In this document: piece after piece, positions 1-13,400 of the stretch | How positions within the stretch are numbered: the stretch's first letter is position 1 | Layout of the letters: each line of letters begins with the position of its first letter | Source: Alviniconcha marisindica | Lineage: Eukaryota; Mollusca; Gastropoda; Provannidae | Assembly (NCBI GenBank): GCA_018857735.1 | Contig: JABMCL010002541.1 | Location: forward strand, 99,501 to 163,500 | Direction: 5' to 3' | Length of the DNA: 64,000 nucleotides | Notes under the pieces: model-generated | Told to the model about the DNA's origin: nothing | Seen by the model: only the letters and a program-made list of their open reading frames with translations | Database searches by the model: none | Program-made: the position numbers and the translations under genes

Positions 1-1343
1 AAAAGTGAAATTTGATGGCACTACTCTTGTGGCTGATCACTTTTCCAAGGGCAGGCAACTCCACTTGCCTGAAGGAACGGTTGTCGCTAAGTCATCCTGT
101 AATAGGTGTATCAAAATAGGCTTAGAAAAGTATGGTAATCTGGCATGTCAGAGGTCATTTGGTAGCATAGAAATGGTTAGGATTGGCAAAAGGATCACAC
201 TGTGCTAATTTCATAACCTGGTTGTGGGCAGTTAATGTTGCCAATGGTATTGCTGCTACTTTAAGGTCAAGGTCTCAAGACCAGCAAAAATAAATATTTA
301 CTTCATATCTTATGTACTGTTAAAGTTTTGCAACCAAAGTGTATGTGGTTTTACATTATAACAAGCCAGAGTAGCATGCCAAATAATTAGATTGCTTTCA
401 AGGTCAGTGTTACACTTTACAGAAAAGGTTCAAATCTAACAAAAATGACATTTTTTTGTCTTCAGAACTGCTGAACCATTTGCAGTTAGACTGAGTATAT
501 ATATTTGTGTATCATTATAAGCCCAGAGTTGTAGAAGAGGTTTGGAATTTCTTCACCATCAAGGTCAATGTGAGGGATTAAATCTCTTGTGTTTGTTCAT
601 CCTACATCTTCTGAATCGCTTGACCGTTTGCTACCATTACCAAGCATGGTATGTAGGTGTTTTTTGTCACTGGCCTGTTGCCTCCTGGCCTCTTTGTCAT
701 GTCCCATTTGCACTGCACCTACTGCATCAGTACCTGGTTTGCCCACCTTGGTCCATTGAACAGTTGGCTGCATCTGTATTTGTGCTGCACTGCGTTACCT
801 CATTTTCAGTTTGATGGCGCCATTTTTAACCTTCCATTTGTCTACATTTGCAGTACTCCCAATAATGCACAACTGTAGGTCTATTATGCACAGATTTGTA
901 TTTTGACACACAGATTAGAGAGCCGTGCGTCATCTTGACACGCACATATTTTCAAAGCGATCAAGATAGTCGACAGCACATCAACGAAACAAGATCGGCA
1001 AGGATCAGAACGCAAAATGCTGCTTGCCTAACCACATTCCTGTCCACAATGCTGATTGGTTTAAATATCATTTCCAGTAGTTGTATTTCAAAGCTGATTG
1101 GTTGGAAATTCACTTCCTTTCTAAGCTGTCACTTCCATTCTACGCCTCTGTTTTCACTTTGGCTGAAAGCATGTCACTTTTACCTAGCTTACACATGCGA
1201 AGAAGTGTTCGGCAGCAAAGTCTGATGAAAATATTATCATTGAGGGAGGGAGAAGTATTAAAGCAGCTGAAAAAGATCCTAGCGCAACCATAGTCACTAG
1301 CGTACGTTCAACGGGTGCAACTGTAGTAGGTTGCGTAAATGCG
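1..1343. other. AT-rich non-coding DNA, left edge
   Basis: No exon with believable splice sites and coding character is visible. The stretch holds degenerate dispersed modules in which an 'accaaa' motif is followed some tens of bases later by AAGGTCA (for example around 265, 400 and 560). It probably lies in an intron or flank of gene 1, because gene 1 exon 7358-7474 opens in the middle of a reading frame. Confidence 0.5.
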
Positions 1344-1775
1344 ACAGAATTTTGGCAAAGGCAAACACAGCCTCCCTCATTTTTACTACTGCTCAGTCAC
1401 AAAATGGATCTTGCAGTTCCACAGTGATCCACTCTTCATCCTGGGAGCCAAATGATTTATTATAATTACCATTTTTGCGACAATTACTTTTGTACTTGCT
1501 TCCTTCACTGATTTTCCATCAGAAAAACCTCAAACGAAACTGAGGCTGTTCCAGTAAAATAAAAGTTGGTGAAGGAAGCAAAATAAAGAATTGGCGCAAA
1601 AATGGTAATTATGACCGATTATTTGGCTACCTGAAGGAAGTGAAAATCACCATAGAACTGTGAGAATCTGAGATTCGGGCGGGGCCATTTTGCGAGCGAG
1701 AGTCAGCCAAATCTACAGTAAAAAGTGGGGGGTGGGGGGAGAAGATGTGATCTCCCACCTTTGCCAGATTGTTTT
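1344..1775. repeat. Imperfect foldback (long inverted repeat)
   Basis: Bases about 1344-1508 and 1569-1775 are imperfect reverse complements. Shared blocks include TAATTACCATTTTTGCG (left) against its complement near 1595-1611, CTTCCTTCAC against GTGAAGGAAG at the inner ends, and TTTGGCAAAGG against CCTTTGCCAGA at the outer ends. The 60-base centre contains a smaller hairpin (CCTCA/TGAGG). I estimate roughly 75% arm identity by eye. No clear target duplication was found, so a decayed foldback or MITE-like element is the best reading. Confidence 0.6.
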
Positions 1776-2946
1776 CTTCGGTTATGCATTTGAAAGAATG
1801 AACACTTGTAAAATGACTGAAATTTAAAGGACTGGGGAAAGTTGTTTTCTATGTTTTATGTATCATGTACTAAATGACTAAATGTGAAGAGAATAATGAT
1901 GGAGCATTTGTGGTGTGATTTTGTTGTTTTAATACAAAAACAGTTGCTACTGAATATTCATAAAGGCTACTTCAGTGTTATGACCTCCAGTTTAGGCTGT
2001 TTGACCCTTAGATTTTTTTGACAGGGGTAATTGTGACTCTCACTTAATTTCTATGGGGAGCACTGATTTGTGTCTGATCCATACATGGGAATTGTACACC
2101 ATTTGGTGTAAATACACCAAACATTGAGCTAGTGGGTGCCAGACTATTCTCATGCGTGGAACCCATCAGGAAGCTCAAAAATGGTTTTATTTGCAAATCA
2201 CTGATTTTGTTTTGTTGGGGGCACGTACATTAGAAAGTACAAAGCTGCACATTCATTGAAAAGTACAAAGCCAAATGGGAGTTCTGACAGCCATTTTGCA
2301 GACTGTTCATGAGTTTCAGGTATGTTTCTTGATGAACAAGAGCAGCTCTTTAGAACACAGCCTTATGGACAAACATAGGGGGACACTTTTCTGAGGATAG
2401 ACATCATTTTAAGTGGAATCTGGAGTGAGTTAACGGGGACTGGTGACAGAAAACTTGCACACACACACACACACAAAAACTAGCAAGGAAACCAGTGTAA
2501 ACTATGCCATTCAATATGGCAAATGGATTGAGAAGCTAGCTATGCATGGCATAGCATACTGTACAAGGGTTTGATGTAGTAGTGAAGCACTGAACAAAAT
2601 TCCACAGTCCATTTTAAATAATGAAATAAATTCTTCTGAACTTATGTGTGTTTTTTCCACCTGGACTTAAACTGATTTTGCTGCTCAGTTATAACTCCCA
2701 AGTGCTACTGTTTTAATGACCTTTTCTGTGATTGAATTTTAAGAGAGCTGTTCCACTGGCTAATGCCAGTTACTGAATAAATATTTTAAGGTTTCCATGT
2801 TTTTCTCAGTCAGTGTATTCATCACAAAGTAAGAATAAAGTTAGTCTTTTTTTTTCTTGTCTTTTTTTATTCCTCCATAGTTATGTGCTGTTTAGTAGAT
2901 TCTTAGTGTAGATTTATGTGAAATACCTTTTAACTGCATTTGAATT
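1776..2946. other. Non-coding DNA, no feature seen
   Basis: AT-rich sequence with a short CA run near 2458-2475. No exon, RNA gene or element could be supported. Confidence 0.4.
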
Positions 2947-3299
2947 TGGAGGGTATTTATGTGAGCCAGTTTGGCCTAGCGGTAAGGTGTTAGGCTGCTA
3001 AGCGGAAGGACCTCGTTTCGATACCACTTCGGCTCTCCTTTCTCTTCATAAAGGTTGTGGTTTGTGGACATTGTCTTGTGACTTTGTCCATCACTTCCAA
3101 CTGAAACATTAAAATGCCTCTCATCGCTGCCCATCTTAATGCAGAAGTCAATCTGGTGGTGACAATGTAGCAATAGGTATATAATCTCCCTCTTCCCCCA
3201 CCTCCATACTCCCTTCCCCCCATTCTCCCCGTCCCTAATAACCCGTACGGTTTCTGTGGACGTTAAGCATTATGTTTACTTACTTACTGGAGGGTATTT
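2947..3299 (+). mobile_element. tRNA-derived SINE with 12-bp target duplication
   Basis: The body is 2959-3287 (329 bp). The perfect direct repeat TGGAGGGTATTT flanks it at 2947-2958 and 3288-3299, which marks the insertion boundaries. The head resembles a tRNA gene: an A-box-like TGGCCTAGCGGTAAGG and a B-box-like TTTCGATACC, the internal RNA polymerase III promoter of SINEs. The 3' part carries the core TTTCTGTGGACGTTAAGCA, which recurs elsewhere in this window, and ends in a TTAC-type repeat. A relative of the same head and body lies at 30608-31040. The element is non-autonomous and would depend on a LINE. Boundaries are strong; the family name is not known to me. Confidence 0.85.
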
Positions 3300-3387
3300 C
3301 ATTGCATTTGAATTGAGGCAGGCACCAAAATGTTTTCTTACAACATGAAATCAGTGACTTCTTGAGGGGTGTTGCCACCCTGTGTCC

Positions 3388-3418
<31 letters not shown>

Positions 3419-6400
3419 ACTGTTATAAAGCACTGCCTATGTACCCAGTCAGGGTCCAGTGGCTGCTGGATGTCACCCAAGTATTATCAGGTGCTCTAAT
3501 TTCTATGGCTGCCTGATTATTATTTGTATAGTGTATGCCCCCTACCCCTGCAGTGTAACATGTACAGATAATGTAATGGCGTGGGGGGGGGGGGGTTATT
3601 AATGTTACCAGGCAACAACAAACCTTTTTATTTTTTATTTTTTATTTTTACTGTGACATGTATTCAAGTGACATACTTGACATGCAGGTATGTACTGTGG
3701 AACAGCCTGCCCTTTTAGATCCTCCTGCTGCCCCCCCCCCCCCCCCCCCCCCCTCCCCCCCAGTTCATTTTTATTTTTTAAAAACACACCTGTTTAAGTA
3801 ATCTTAAAACAGGGGTGGTCCTTGGTCAGGAGTTCATTTGCTTGAAAATATGGAGGGAGAGAGGGGTTTCAGAAAAAGTCTTAAAAGGGACTGATGGGAA
3901 GCAGCAGCATGAGCCCTGTCAATGGGAATGCAATAATAGCATTAGACACAGCAGTGTTTCCCTTGATTTCTTGGTCATGCTAGGTTATGCTAAAAATCAA
4001 CATTTGAAAGTCACAAAAACATGACCCTGAGTGCTGCCATTTTGTGCCCAGCAGTCTGTATCTGTGATGTCATAAACAAGGCCCGCATGTGTGGCAAAAG
4101 TATCAAACACGTCACAAGCCAGCCTTTTTCTGCTCTTCACTGGAACCAAATGAACCAGTGTGGCTGTACCAACAGGAGTTCATATTCAAAGCAGAGGAGT
4201 ACATTCTTTGCATAAATATTGACAGAACAATGGAATGAAGTATGCAGATGAAAATATGTCCTTATTTTTTTACATTTGCATGCCAATTTGTTTTCTGTTT
4301 GGTTTCCCCATTTCTTATATTAAGAGACTGAGGGGTATTTTCGTAGAAGTATGGTATTTTAATTGACACTGATAGGACCAATATCCTGGCCTCACAGTGT
4401 AAATAGGACTTTTAAACAGGAATCATAGTGGGCCATTTTGCTTGGGTATAGGTATTAGCTTTACTGTGTAGAACATACACATGATTGACAAAACACTTAA
4501 ATGGCAGCTATTTTTAAGACTGTATAGTCTTTGGAATCCAAGGCAAAAAAGATTTGTCCTAGACTATGTCATGCAGTTCTTTTTTGGTTTACTGTTATGA
4601 CTATGAGAATCAATTTTTTTCACAATTGCTTGTCACCTGCAACTGTAAATCTGACTTCATGAGTATGCTTGATTATTATTAGTAGTATCGGTGACAACAG
4701 GAGCTGCATGCACAGGATGGGAGTAAACCCCTTCTCCAGGGGCATCCCCCTGCTCTGACACTTCACATCATTGACTCTTAAATAAAAGAAGCAAATAAGT
4801 GGCAGCAAACAGATTGAGCAGAAAGTGAAAACAGCCAAAGGCATGTGAGGGGAAAATCAAGGAGGGAAGCAAGTGATGCATCTTCTTTCTCACAACAATT
4901 TCACAGACATGTTTGAACAAGTTTTCAATCAAGGTCATGATCAAAGTGTACTGTTTGGTGTGACTCCGTGAGCTCCTGTTAGTGTGTGATTCTTAAGTGC
5001 ATAAGTAAAATCACCACATAGTGCTTTCCTCAAGTTAGTCTTGTCTTTAAAGGGAAATAATTTACACTTTAGGCTCTTTCATTTATGCAAGCTCTTTCAC
5101 TAGTTTCAGTCTTGGCGTGGTAATAATCAACATTCAGCTTTTCATTTTCGTACCCTTGGTAGCTTTGATAAATTCTGATACATGTAATTAGGTAATGGTA
5201 TTTGCAATGCTCGCCATGCTGAGCTGCAAAAATTATAAGTTTGGGACTGGCCTCACAAGAGAGTAAAAAATTCAGATCTGCAGTGCGATATAGGTTGAGT
5301 ACAGTGCCTGTTTAGTTCATTGCTTTTTTTTTTTTTCTTGCTTTTTTTGTTGTTGCTTTTTCTTTTCTTTGCCAGTGGAATATTTGTTTACATTTTACCT
5401 ACTGGTAAGGACAAAAGTTGTTCTGATTGCTGAATGATTTTTGGGGGGGGGTTGGGGGGGGGGGGTTGTTTTTTTTACAATTGAAAAAAAAATGCATTGG
5501 CCATTGCTGTTCCATGTGACTGCCATGAAAAAATGTGAGCATGTAATCATCAGTGTTAGGTTGGCCGTATGAGCATGGTATAAGCTTCAAGGTCAAAATC
5601 TAGAAAGAAAAACTAAAAACAAGAAGCAAATAATTCATTATGGAGGCTTTATGTTTAGGTCTAGAAGGCTAAGGTCAACAGAGCCAGATCAGACGAGGAA
5701 AAAACAACATTAGACACATGTGACATGTCTTCCACTGTCAGCACAATAACACTTACATGTCTTCCAGTGTTAGCACTGTGACACTTACATATCTTCCAGT
5801 GTCAGCACAATGATGAACTGGTAGAGCTGTCCCACCCACCAACAGAGATTTAGGATAGTTCAGTCATTAGATTTGTGTAACACTAAGTTATATCTGAAGA
5901 AATGCTGGTGGGGACCAAGGTCCCAGAAAAGTCGGAAACAAAGTTGACTGCTGCCAGAATGGCAGAGATGAAGAGAGATGAAAAGAGAGAGAAAATGCAT
6001 AAAAAGCTAAGGGACGCTCACCATTGTCATTAATTTGTATGAGACAGTTTGTGCATGCAGAGTTTTTACTTTTACATATTTTTTTTGTATCTGATAACTG
6101 TTTGCTTTGAAATAGACATTTAAAAAGAAAAAAGAAAGAAAATTAAGTACACTAACCTGTTGTGTCCCATTGATTATGAGCCCATTTTCCACATTCAGTC
6201 TACAGTACTGCCACCACACAACCATGTGTGGCCATACAACCCATAGTCTGCCCTTTTTATTTTGTATTTATGTACCCAGTGTACAGAAACTCCCTTACAA
6301 CCTATGCTTGCTTGCAACCTTAACACTGTTATGAAAAGTGATAGTAACCAGTGTGGCGATATGCAAACTGGATCTGAATGGCTTTAGAAGAAGGATGAAA

Positions 6401-7357
6401 AGCGAAGAAGATCAGTCTTTAACCACCTCCCTCTTTACATTTTCAACAAATTGTTATGCCCTGGGCATAAAAATGGGCAGGCCACAGCACAAACATTTGA
6501 TGACTGGGTAGCTGTTTGGTTTTATCAGTATGCTAATAGAATCTGCAGGAGGGCTTATGTGAAGAAGTGCTGGTTGCCCTGTAACAGTATTGCTAATAAT
6601 GCTGTAGACTACCTTGATGATGGACTAACTGCCTTTTTCAAAAGCGTTTGTGTGCTTTGGTCTAAGGTCTCAGGAGACTGACCTAACATACATAGGATGC
6701 TGTTATTCATACCACTTCCAGTGACCTTTACCACATTTCAAGGTCACAGCATCATCAAAATATACAAATAGTCGCAAAAATTCAAAGTTTTGTAGCTCAG
6801 TAGAAATGTATTAATTCAATTTTAAACTCTGTATGGTTTGTTAAATATGTATACATAGACTAGTTCATGTATATTATGTACATATGCTTTTATTGACTTA
6901 AGTGATTTTTATGGGAGATGATTGACATATTTTTTATTTAAAAAGGACTGTAACATTTCCTACTGATTTTTCTCGGACACTTTTTCTAGATCTTTCAATT
7001 TTTACATGATTATAACCTCTGCCTCAGCATCATTTCAAGGTCACAGATTGGTAGAACTACATTGTATTTCCTTGGTAACTTCTTATCTAGTCAAGTGTGT
7101 ATTACTGTTAGTGTCAAATGCATTTAAACTTACTAGATCACCACAAAGTGCTTTGGGTTGACATGTTTACAGATTTAACATCTAACATGAACAGTGTGAC
7201 TGGATACATGTGGGGATGGGGGTGTCTTGCTGTGTAAAGTAACAATCGTTATTGTTAAATCCATTTGCCATCACATTAGTTTCATATTAATTTGTCCAGC
7301 AGTAGTATGTAAAGTGTTGGTTAATATGTACATGTGTTATTTCTTTGTATTTGTTAG
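3300..7357. other. Non-coding DNA left of gene 1 exon
   Basis: Probably intron of gene 1. It contains poly-C or poly-G runs near 3388-3403, 3581-3594 and 3731-3753, a poly-T/G patch near 5320-5475, and a short degenerate tandem repeat at about 5712-5815 (three units of about 33-39 bp sharing 'catgtcttccagtgt'). No exon was recognised. Confidence 0.4.
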
Positions 7358-7474
7358 CTGATCTCCATGCTTGACATCAAGGAAGTGTACCCAGATTTCC
7401 AGAAACTCAACAAGACAGAGAACTGTATCGTCATCCAGCTCAAGTCTGACCAGAAAATCGCCATCACTTCACCA
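7358..7474 (+). CDS. Gene 1 internal exon
   Basis: The exon is 117 bp (39 codons, phase 0 in and out). The acceptor is the pyrimidine-rich tract before TTGTTAG at 7351-7357, and the donor is CCA/GTGAGT at 7474/7475. The translation contains DIKEVYPDFQKLNKTENC and then a hydrophobic strand. Reading through the donor leads to a stop at 7570 with no further coding character, which supports splicing here. Confidence 0.75.
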
Positions 7475-10400
7475 GTGAGTTCTGCTTCTAGCTTATTTAT
7501 GTCAGAGATAGATCCGAGTTGTTTGTTGAGCAGTCAGGTTTTGCAAATTCATCAAAATATGGTCCAGTAAAATATATTTTATATATCCTCTGGTCCTTTT
7601 GTAACCAAACCTGGTGTGGTGATGCATCAGAATTCAGATGAGGCAAAAAGATTGGTCTTGCTTCAAGGTCAGGGTCATATAATCAAGGTATGATTGTTTC
7701 TACCATATCAACTCAACCACTGGTTCTTTTGCAGCTGAACTTACTTTGATGGTAAATCATCATAGAACAAGACTGAATTGCTGTGTTCAAATCAACTATC
7801 AAGGTCACAGTGGAGGTTTAAAATTTCATTGAATGTTTCTCCATCCTGTATTTTCTGTACCACTGATCTCTTTGTAACCAAAGTAGGTTGTATTTTCTCT
7901 ACCACTGATCTCTTTGTAACCAAAGTAGGTTAACTGAAGTAATATTTCGCTGGAAATCCCTTGCTAACTTTTGAGTCTGTCACTGATGAATTTGTTGTAA
8001 AAATAATCAGCAGTGCATCTGCCAAGTCTTGTGAACTTGATCCCATTCCCACCACGCTTATTTATGAAAACCTTGACATCCTCTTGCCGACCATCACGAT
8101 CGTCATCAACACATCTCTTACCACGTGATCTGAAGACAGCCATGTCAAACCTCTGTTGAAAAAGCCATCACTTGAAAAACTACCGTCCCATTTCTAACCT
8201 TCCATTTCTGTCCAAAATTCTTGGAAAAATCGTTCTCCACAAACTTCTCTCCCATCTCCAAGAAAACAACCACAGCAATCCCTTTCAGTCAGCCTATCGA
8301 GCAGGACACAGCACTGAGACCGTTTTGTTACGTATTGTAAACGATATTCTTTCCGCTCTGGATGATGACAACATTTCTGTTCTTTTATTGGCTCTTTCTG
8401 CCGCTTTTGACACTATTGACCACCAAATTCTCCTCTCCCGCCTGAACTCTGTTTTGGGCATTCAGTCTGCTGCACTCCAATGGTTTCACTCATACCTCTC
8501 AGATATCAGTCCACTTCAGTCAATAACTCATCTTCGTCACCATCACAGCTGATGTACTGAGCCTCAGGGCTCAGTACTGGGGCCCATTCTCTTTGTCCTG
8601 TACACTACACCTCTCTCCGATATCATAGCTAACCACTTTGTAAACCATCAGCTTTTCGCAGATGACACACAGCTCCAGAAATCAGCTCCTCTCAGTGAAG
8701 TGACCAACCTGTACACTACACCTCTGTCCGATATCATAGCTAACCACTCTGTAAACCATCAGCTTTTCGCAGATGACACACAGCTCCAGAAATCAGCTCC
8801 TCTCAGTGAAGTGACCAACCTCACCAAAGAACTCAGTGCATGCACAGACGACATAAAAACATGGATGACGGAAAATCAGCTCAAACTGAACGAAGACAAA
8901 ACAGAAGCTCTTCTCTTTCCCTTTTCGTCTTCCTTGAAACCTTCTACCGTTCCCCTCCCTGACTCGATTACTTTGGCTCTCACAACATCCCCTTCTCTGA
9001 TTCTGCCAGGAACCTTGGATTCATTCTTGACTCAAAACTGTCCATGAAGAAGCACGTCATAAAAATCTGCCAAACTGCTTATTTCGAGCTTAAACGCATT
9101 AGTTCAATCCGCAGGTTTCTCACTGAAGACGCAACCAAGACTCTTGTTACTTCCCATATCCTTTCACGGCTTGACTACTGCAACTGTCTCCTCATGGGTA
9201 CACCTAATTCTGTCATCCAACCTCTCCAGAAAATTCAGAACTTCGCAGCAAGACTTGTTCTCTTGGCACCCCGTCACACCACTCAACACCTCTCCTGGAA
9301 AAACTGCACTGGCTTCCCGTTTCAGAACGTATTAAGTATAAAGTCGCTTGTATGTGTTTCAGTGCTATAAATGGTTCTGGTCCTGCTTACCCTTCTGAAC
9401 TGCTGCATGTCTACACTCCATCTCGTACACTACGCTCTTCTTCTGACACCCGCATGCTGGAAATCCAACAATACAAACACAAGACTCATGGCTTCCGCAC
9501 CTTCTCTTGCTTTGGACCCCACATTTGGAATTCACTCCCACAAGACCTTAGACACTGCTCAACCCTGTCATCTTTTAAAGCCAAACTGAAAACCTTCCTC
9601 TTCTCACAGTATTTCCATCCTGACTAATATCAGTACCCAGTTTCTGCTACAGTCAGTGTGTGTGTGTGTGTGTGTGTGCGTGTGTTTGTAGTGCGTTACT
9701 TTATGTAAATTGTTTTGGTAGGACTATGCTCTACATGTGTATAGAATATCATATGTAGGTTAATATGTATCATGTGAGCACTCAGGGCGTTGATGAGCGC
9801 ATGATAAATGTACATTATTATTATTATTTCTGATAATCAGACCAAGTACAAACAAGTGTGTGTATACTGACAGTAACACTGTGACTTACACTGTCATTTA
9901 AGCACATGGGGGTGGGGGGGGGGGGGGGGGTATTTTGCTGTGCAAGGCAACAAACTATGTTGGAATTGCTGCAGGGTGTTCACTACAGTTGGCTGCTTAC
10001 TAGCTTCAAAATAATGTCCTTTTTAAGTTTTATATTTGACTCACTAAAAATTCATCCTCTACTTGATCTTTTTCCTCTAAAGCAGAATTATGTTGTTGTT
10101 TTTTCTGTGCAGTGTAAATCAGCTTATTATTTGGGTCTTGGAGCTTAAAACAATTTTGTAAGCCCTATCATTGTCTTGTTTTAATCTGATTCCCATTTTT
10201 TGCTGCTTATCAAGTTCACTTGACCCCCCCACCCCCACCCTCAAGTTAGCAAAAAAGATGGCGGGGGGGGGGGGGGCTAGCTTGTTCTGCAACATCTGCT
10301 GCCTGTCCTCTTGCTGTGTAATGGTCCGGAGGAAGCTGAGGAGCTGCTGCCAGTCACACTGTTGCCAGAGTCTTTGCTTTGTGGTCACCCTTGCCACGGG

Positions 10401-13400
10401 TGAGGCAAGAGTGGTCAGAATGCAGCGTGAAACATTGGAGCAGTGCTAACTATGTCTTTTCACGTAACCTCACAGCCTGCTCAGTTGACTTGTTGATGTT
10501 TTGCCACCGCTAGTCTCGTCATTACTGATTGTTCGCCCCTTCCCGTGCTCCTTGTCCTTCAGCAGAAGGGTTGAGTCCTTGAGAGGTGTTACAAATCGGT
10601 TCCCCAAGAGAAACTAGTGGCATCCTGCCTCCTGCGGTACTCTTGGTTGAAAGGCAGCACCAGTGCACAGGTGCAGCACAACATCAGGTCTCCCACTTTA
10701 ACAGCATATGCAGACAGTGCATGCATGGTCATAATATTCAGCTCACTGGAGTCCACTCCTGGTGCTTGCAGACATCCGAAGTGCTGGAGACTCATTGGAG
10801 AGTTTTTTCTGTTCCGTGCTCAGATTCAAGGTCGCCCAGATCCAAGGGCAATCTTTTCATATATTGTGTGAATCTTCACAGACTTGGGCAAAAAGGTCCA
10901 TACACACTGTGCTGGCAGTCAGGGACTTGGTAGCCTTGCCCTCTGGTTTTCTCAGCAAGTCAGGTAGCAAAGTGTCCGATGTGTAGCCAGGGTAGCCTTT
11001 TGCACATGCACCACTTAGGCTCAACGAGGGGTCCATCACCAAAGTCGGGTTGCAAACAGTGGAGCACGGCCCTGGGTGCTGCCCGGCCCCCGTCTTTTGA
11101 CATAAAGCCAGTTTGGGTGTTAAAGCCATTGTCTACCAGCACCAGAGACTCCAGCTGTTTCACTTAGCTCCCCTTCTGGACAGTATGTTGTTGGGGCTTG
11201 CTGCATGTCAGATTGAAAGTGCCAAGCGTCACGCGTTATTGATCATAGACTGGACTCATGCCTACACTTATACTTTCCCCATGCTCTCTTTTACCCCCAG
11301 TCCAGCCTACCAAAGTCTAAGCGTTCTTGTTAACCTGTGTCTCACCACTCCATTCCACTCAATCTTCATCTCCCACCATGCATACAGTGCTTACTCTTGC
11401 TTAAACTTCCTTTCACTCAGTTTAACATTTTCAAATATCATCTTCAAGACCACAGTGAAAGTGCAAATCAGATAATAATAATATTTATCTGCATCTCTCC
11501 ATCACTTCCCAATTTTTCAGTTGTGCACACATGTAAGCACACACAAGCACACATGCACACACACATGGGCATGGGTATTTGGAAATGTGTCGGAGATGCT
11601 AATGTGCAAGTATGTTAGAGATGCTGTTGCTCAAACCAGGGCTCCCCATGTTTTACATTCTGGGGGGTGGATTCACTCCCGTCTTGAATTTTAAAGGGTA
11701 TCTTCACCCACTTCCAAAAATTCTAAAGGTTATCTTTTTTTTCTTCTTTTTTTTTGGGGGGGTAAATGACAAGAACAGCACATACACACCACATGCATGA
11801 GGGGGAAGGGATAATCTGCAATCAAGACAAGCATTGCAAGTGAACATTTGAAAATGTGTTAGGGGTGCCAATTTTTGTGTAAGTATGACATGAATGAGAC
11901 CATCAGATTTGGAATCTGGGAGATCATGCAGAGGTAAACACAAAGGCCTTTCCAAGCTGGGGATAAAGCACTGTTACAGAAATCTCAAATTTCTCCATAT
12001 AATTTTTGCATATAATATGAACTCAGTGCTGCCTTGGTTGTACAGCATCATAGACCACTTCTTTTTCACCTCTTGTCAGCACTGAATGCTGATAGTTCAC
12101 TGAACCTAGTACAGATATGTTTTTCCTAAGCTTAATTGTTGGAGTATAACTGCAGATCGCTTGTGTGCAAACACAGTATTTCATTGTTGGGCTGTCCTTG
12201 CTATAGAAGGTAGCCAAACACTTAGCCATGCACTCCAGTAACACTGAACTACAAGTCTTACTTTTCACTGTAGGCCTACTGAATTTGGGTTTACTGGTTG
12301 AGTAAACACATCAGCTGAATCTTTAGGGTGCTTTTGCTTTTGGTTTGGTATAGCGATTAGCAATGCATTCTGCACCATTCCGATAAATGTGCACACACCA
12401 TTCACATTCACTGACAGCTTGTTCAGTTGGATAAAGTGAAAAGCAACAGCCAATGAACATTGAGAAGACATTCTAGTCACTGATTCCATACAAATTTAAC
12501 ACTGCATGTGTGCTCACTGTTTGTTCCAATGCAGCTTTAAAAATATGTTGCAATGTTTACATTTGAATATTTGTCTCAGTATTAAAAAAAAACAGGGGTC
12601 ATCATCACCCGCTAGGCAGATTCTTGAGGAGTATTCATTCCTTACCTTAGATTTTAAAGCATAATTTTCACACACAGAGTGAAAGTCTGAAGGGTGTATC
12701 TCAAGTCCTAGAGCCCTGTCAGACTCAGAGAGATGAGATTTTAGAAGAGCTTCGAAAGTGGATGAGGCAGAAGAGCGTCTGACGCTTTTGGACACTTTGT
12801 TCCAGGTATAGGGCCTTGAAAAAAGAAAGATATTTGAGGAGTGTTTGTTTTGAACTGTTTTAACAAACTGAAGTCAGAAAATCATATTATAATGTGTTAT
12901 TTCACCCTGTACCTACATTCTTTATTGTTTTGCCACCAAACTTGGTTTGTTGGTATATTATTTTTTCCGCTACACATCTAAATGTGGACTTTTTTGCCTA
13001 TGGTAAATGCATGGGGTTTGAGCAATTGTGTTGGGAATTTTATTTTGGAGGAAATATGGTGGTGGTGGTTTTGCATATTTATGACCCCATTTAAAAAATA
13101 TAAAAAATTGATTCACCTTTTGTATCCCAGTAGGTTATTATGACAGAAAATGCCTAGAAGGTGAGCATGCACTGACAGTAGAACTGGGCACACAGCAGGG
13201 TGGCGGGGATCTGACTGTGCATGATGACTAGCTTGTTGTGAAAAGAATGTCAGGATTTTTTGCTTGTGTTCACAGGACCGTGTGCTGATCAACCAGTGGA
13301 AGGATGAGATCATCAACGGCTTCAACCTGTCTTCACAAATCATGGCCAACATGAACAAAAAAGCATCAAAACTCTATGGCTCTGAGATTGCAAACAGCCC

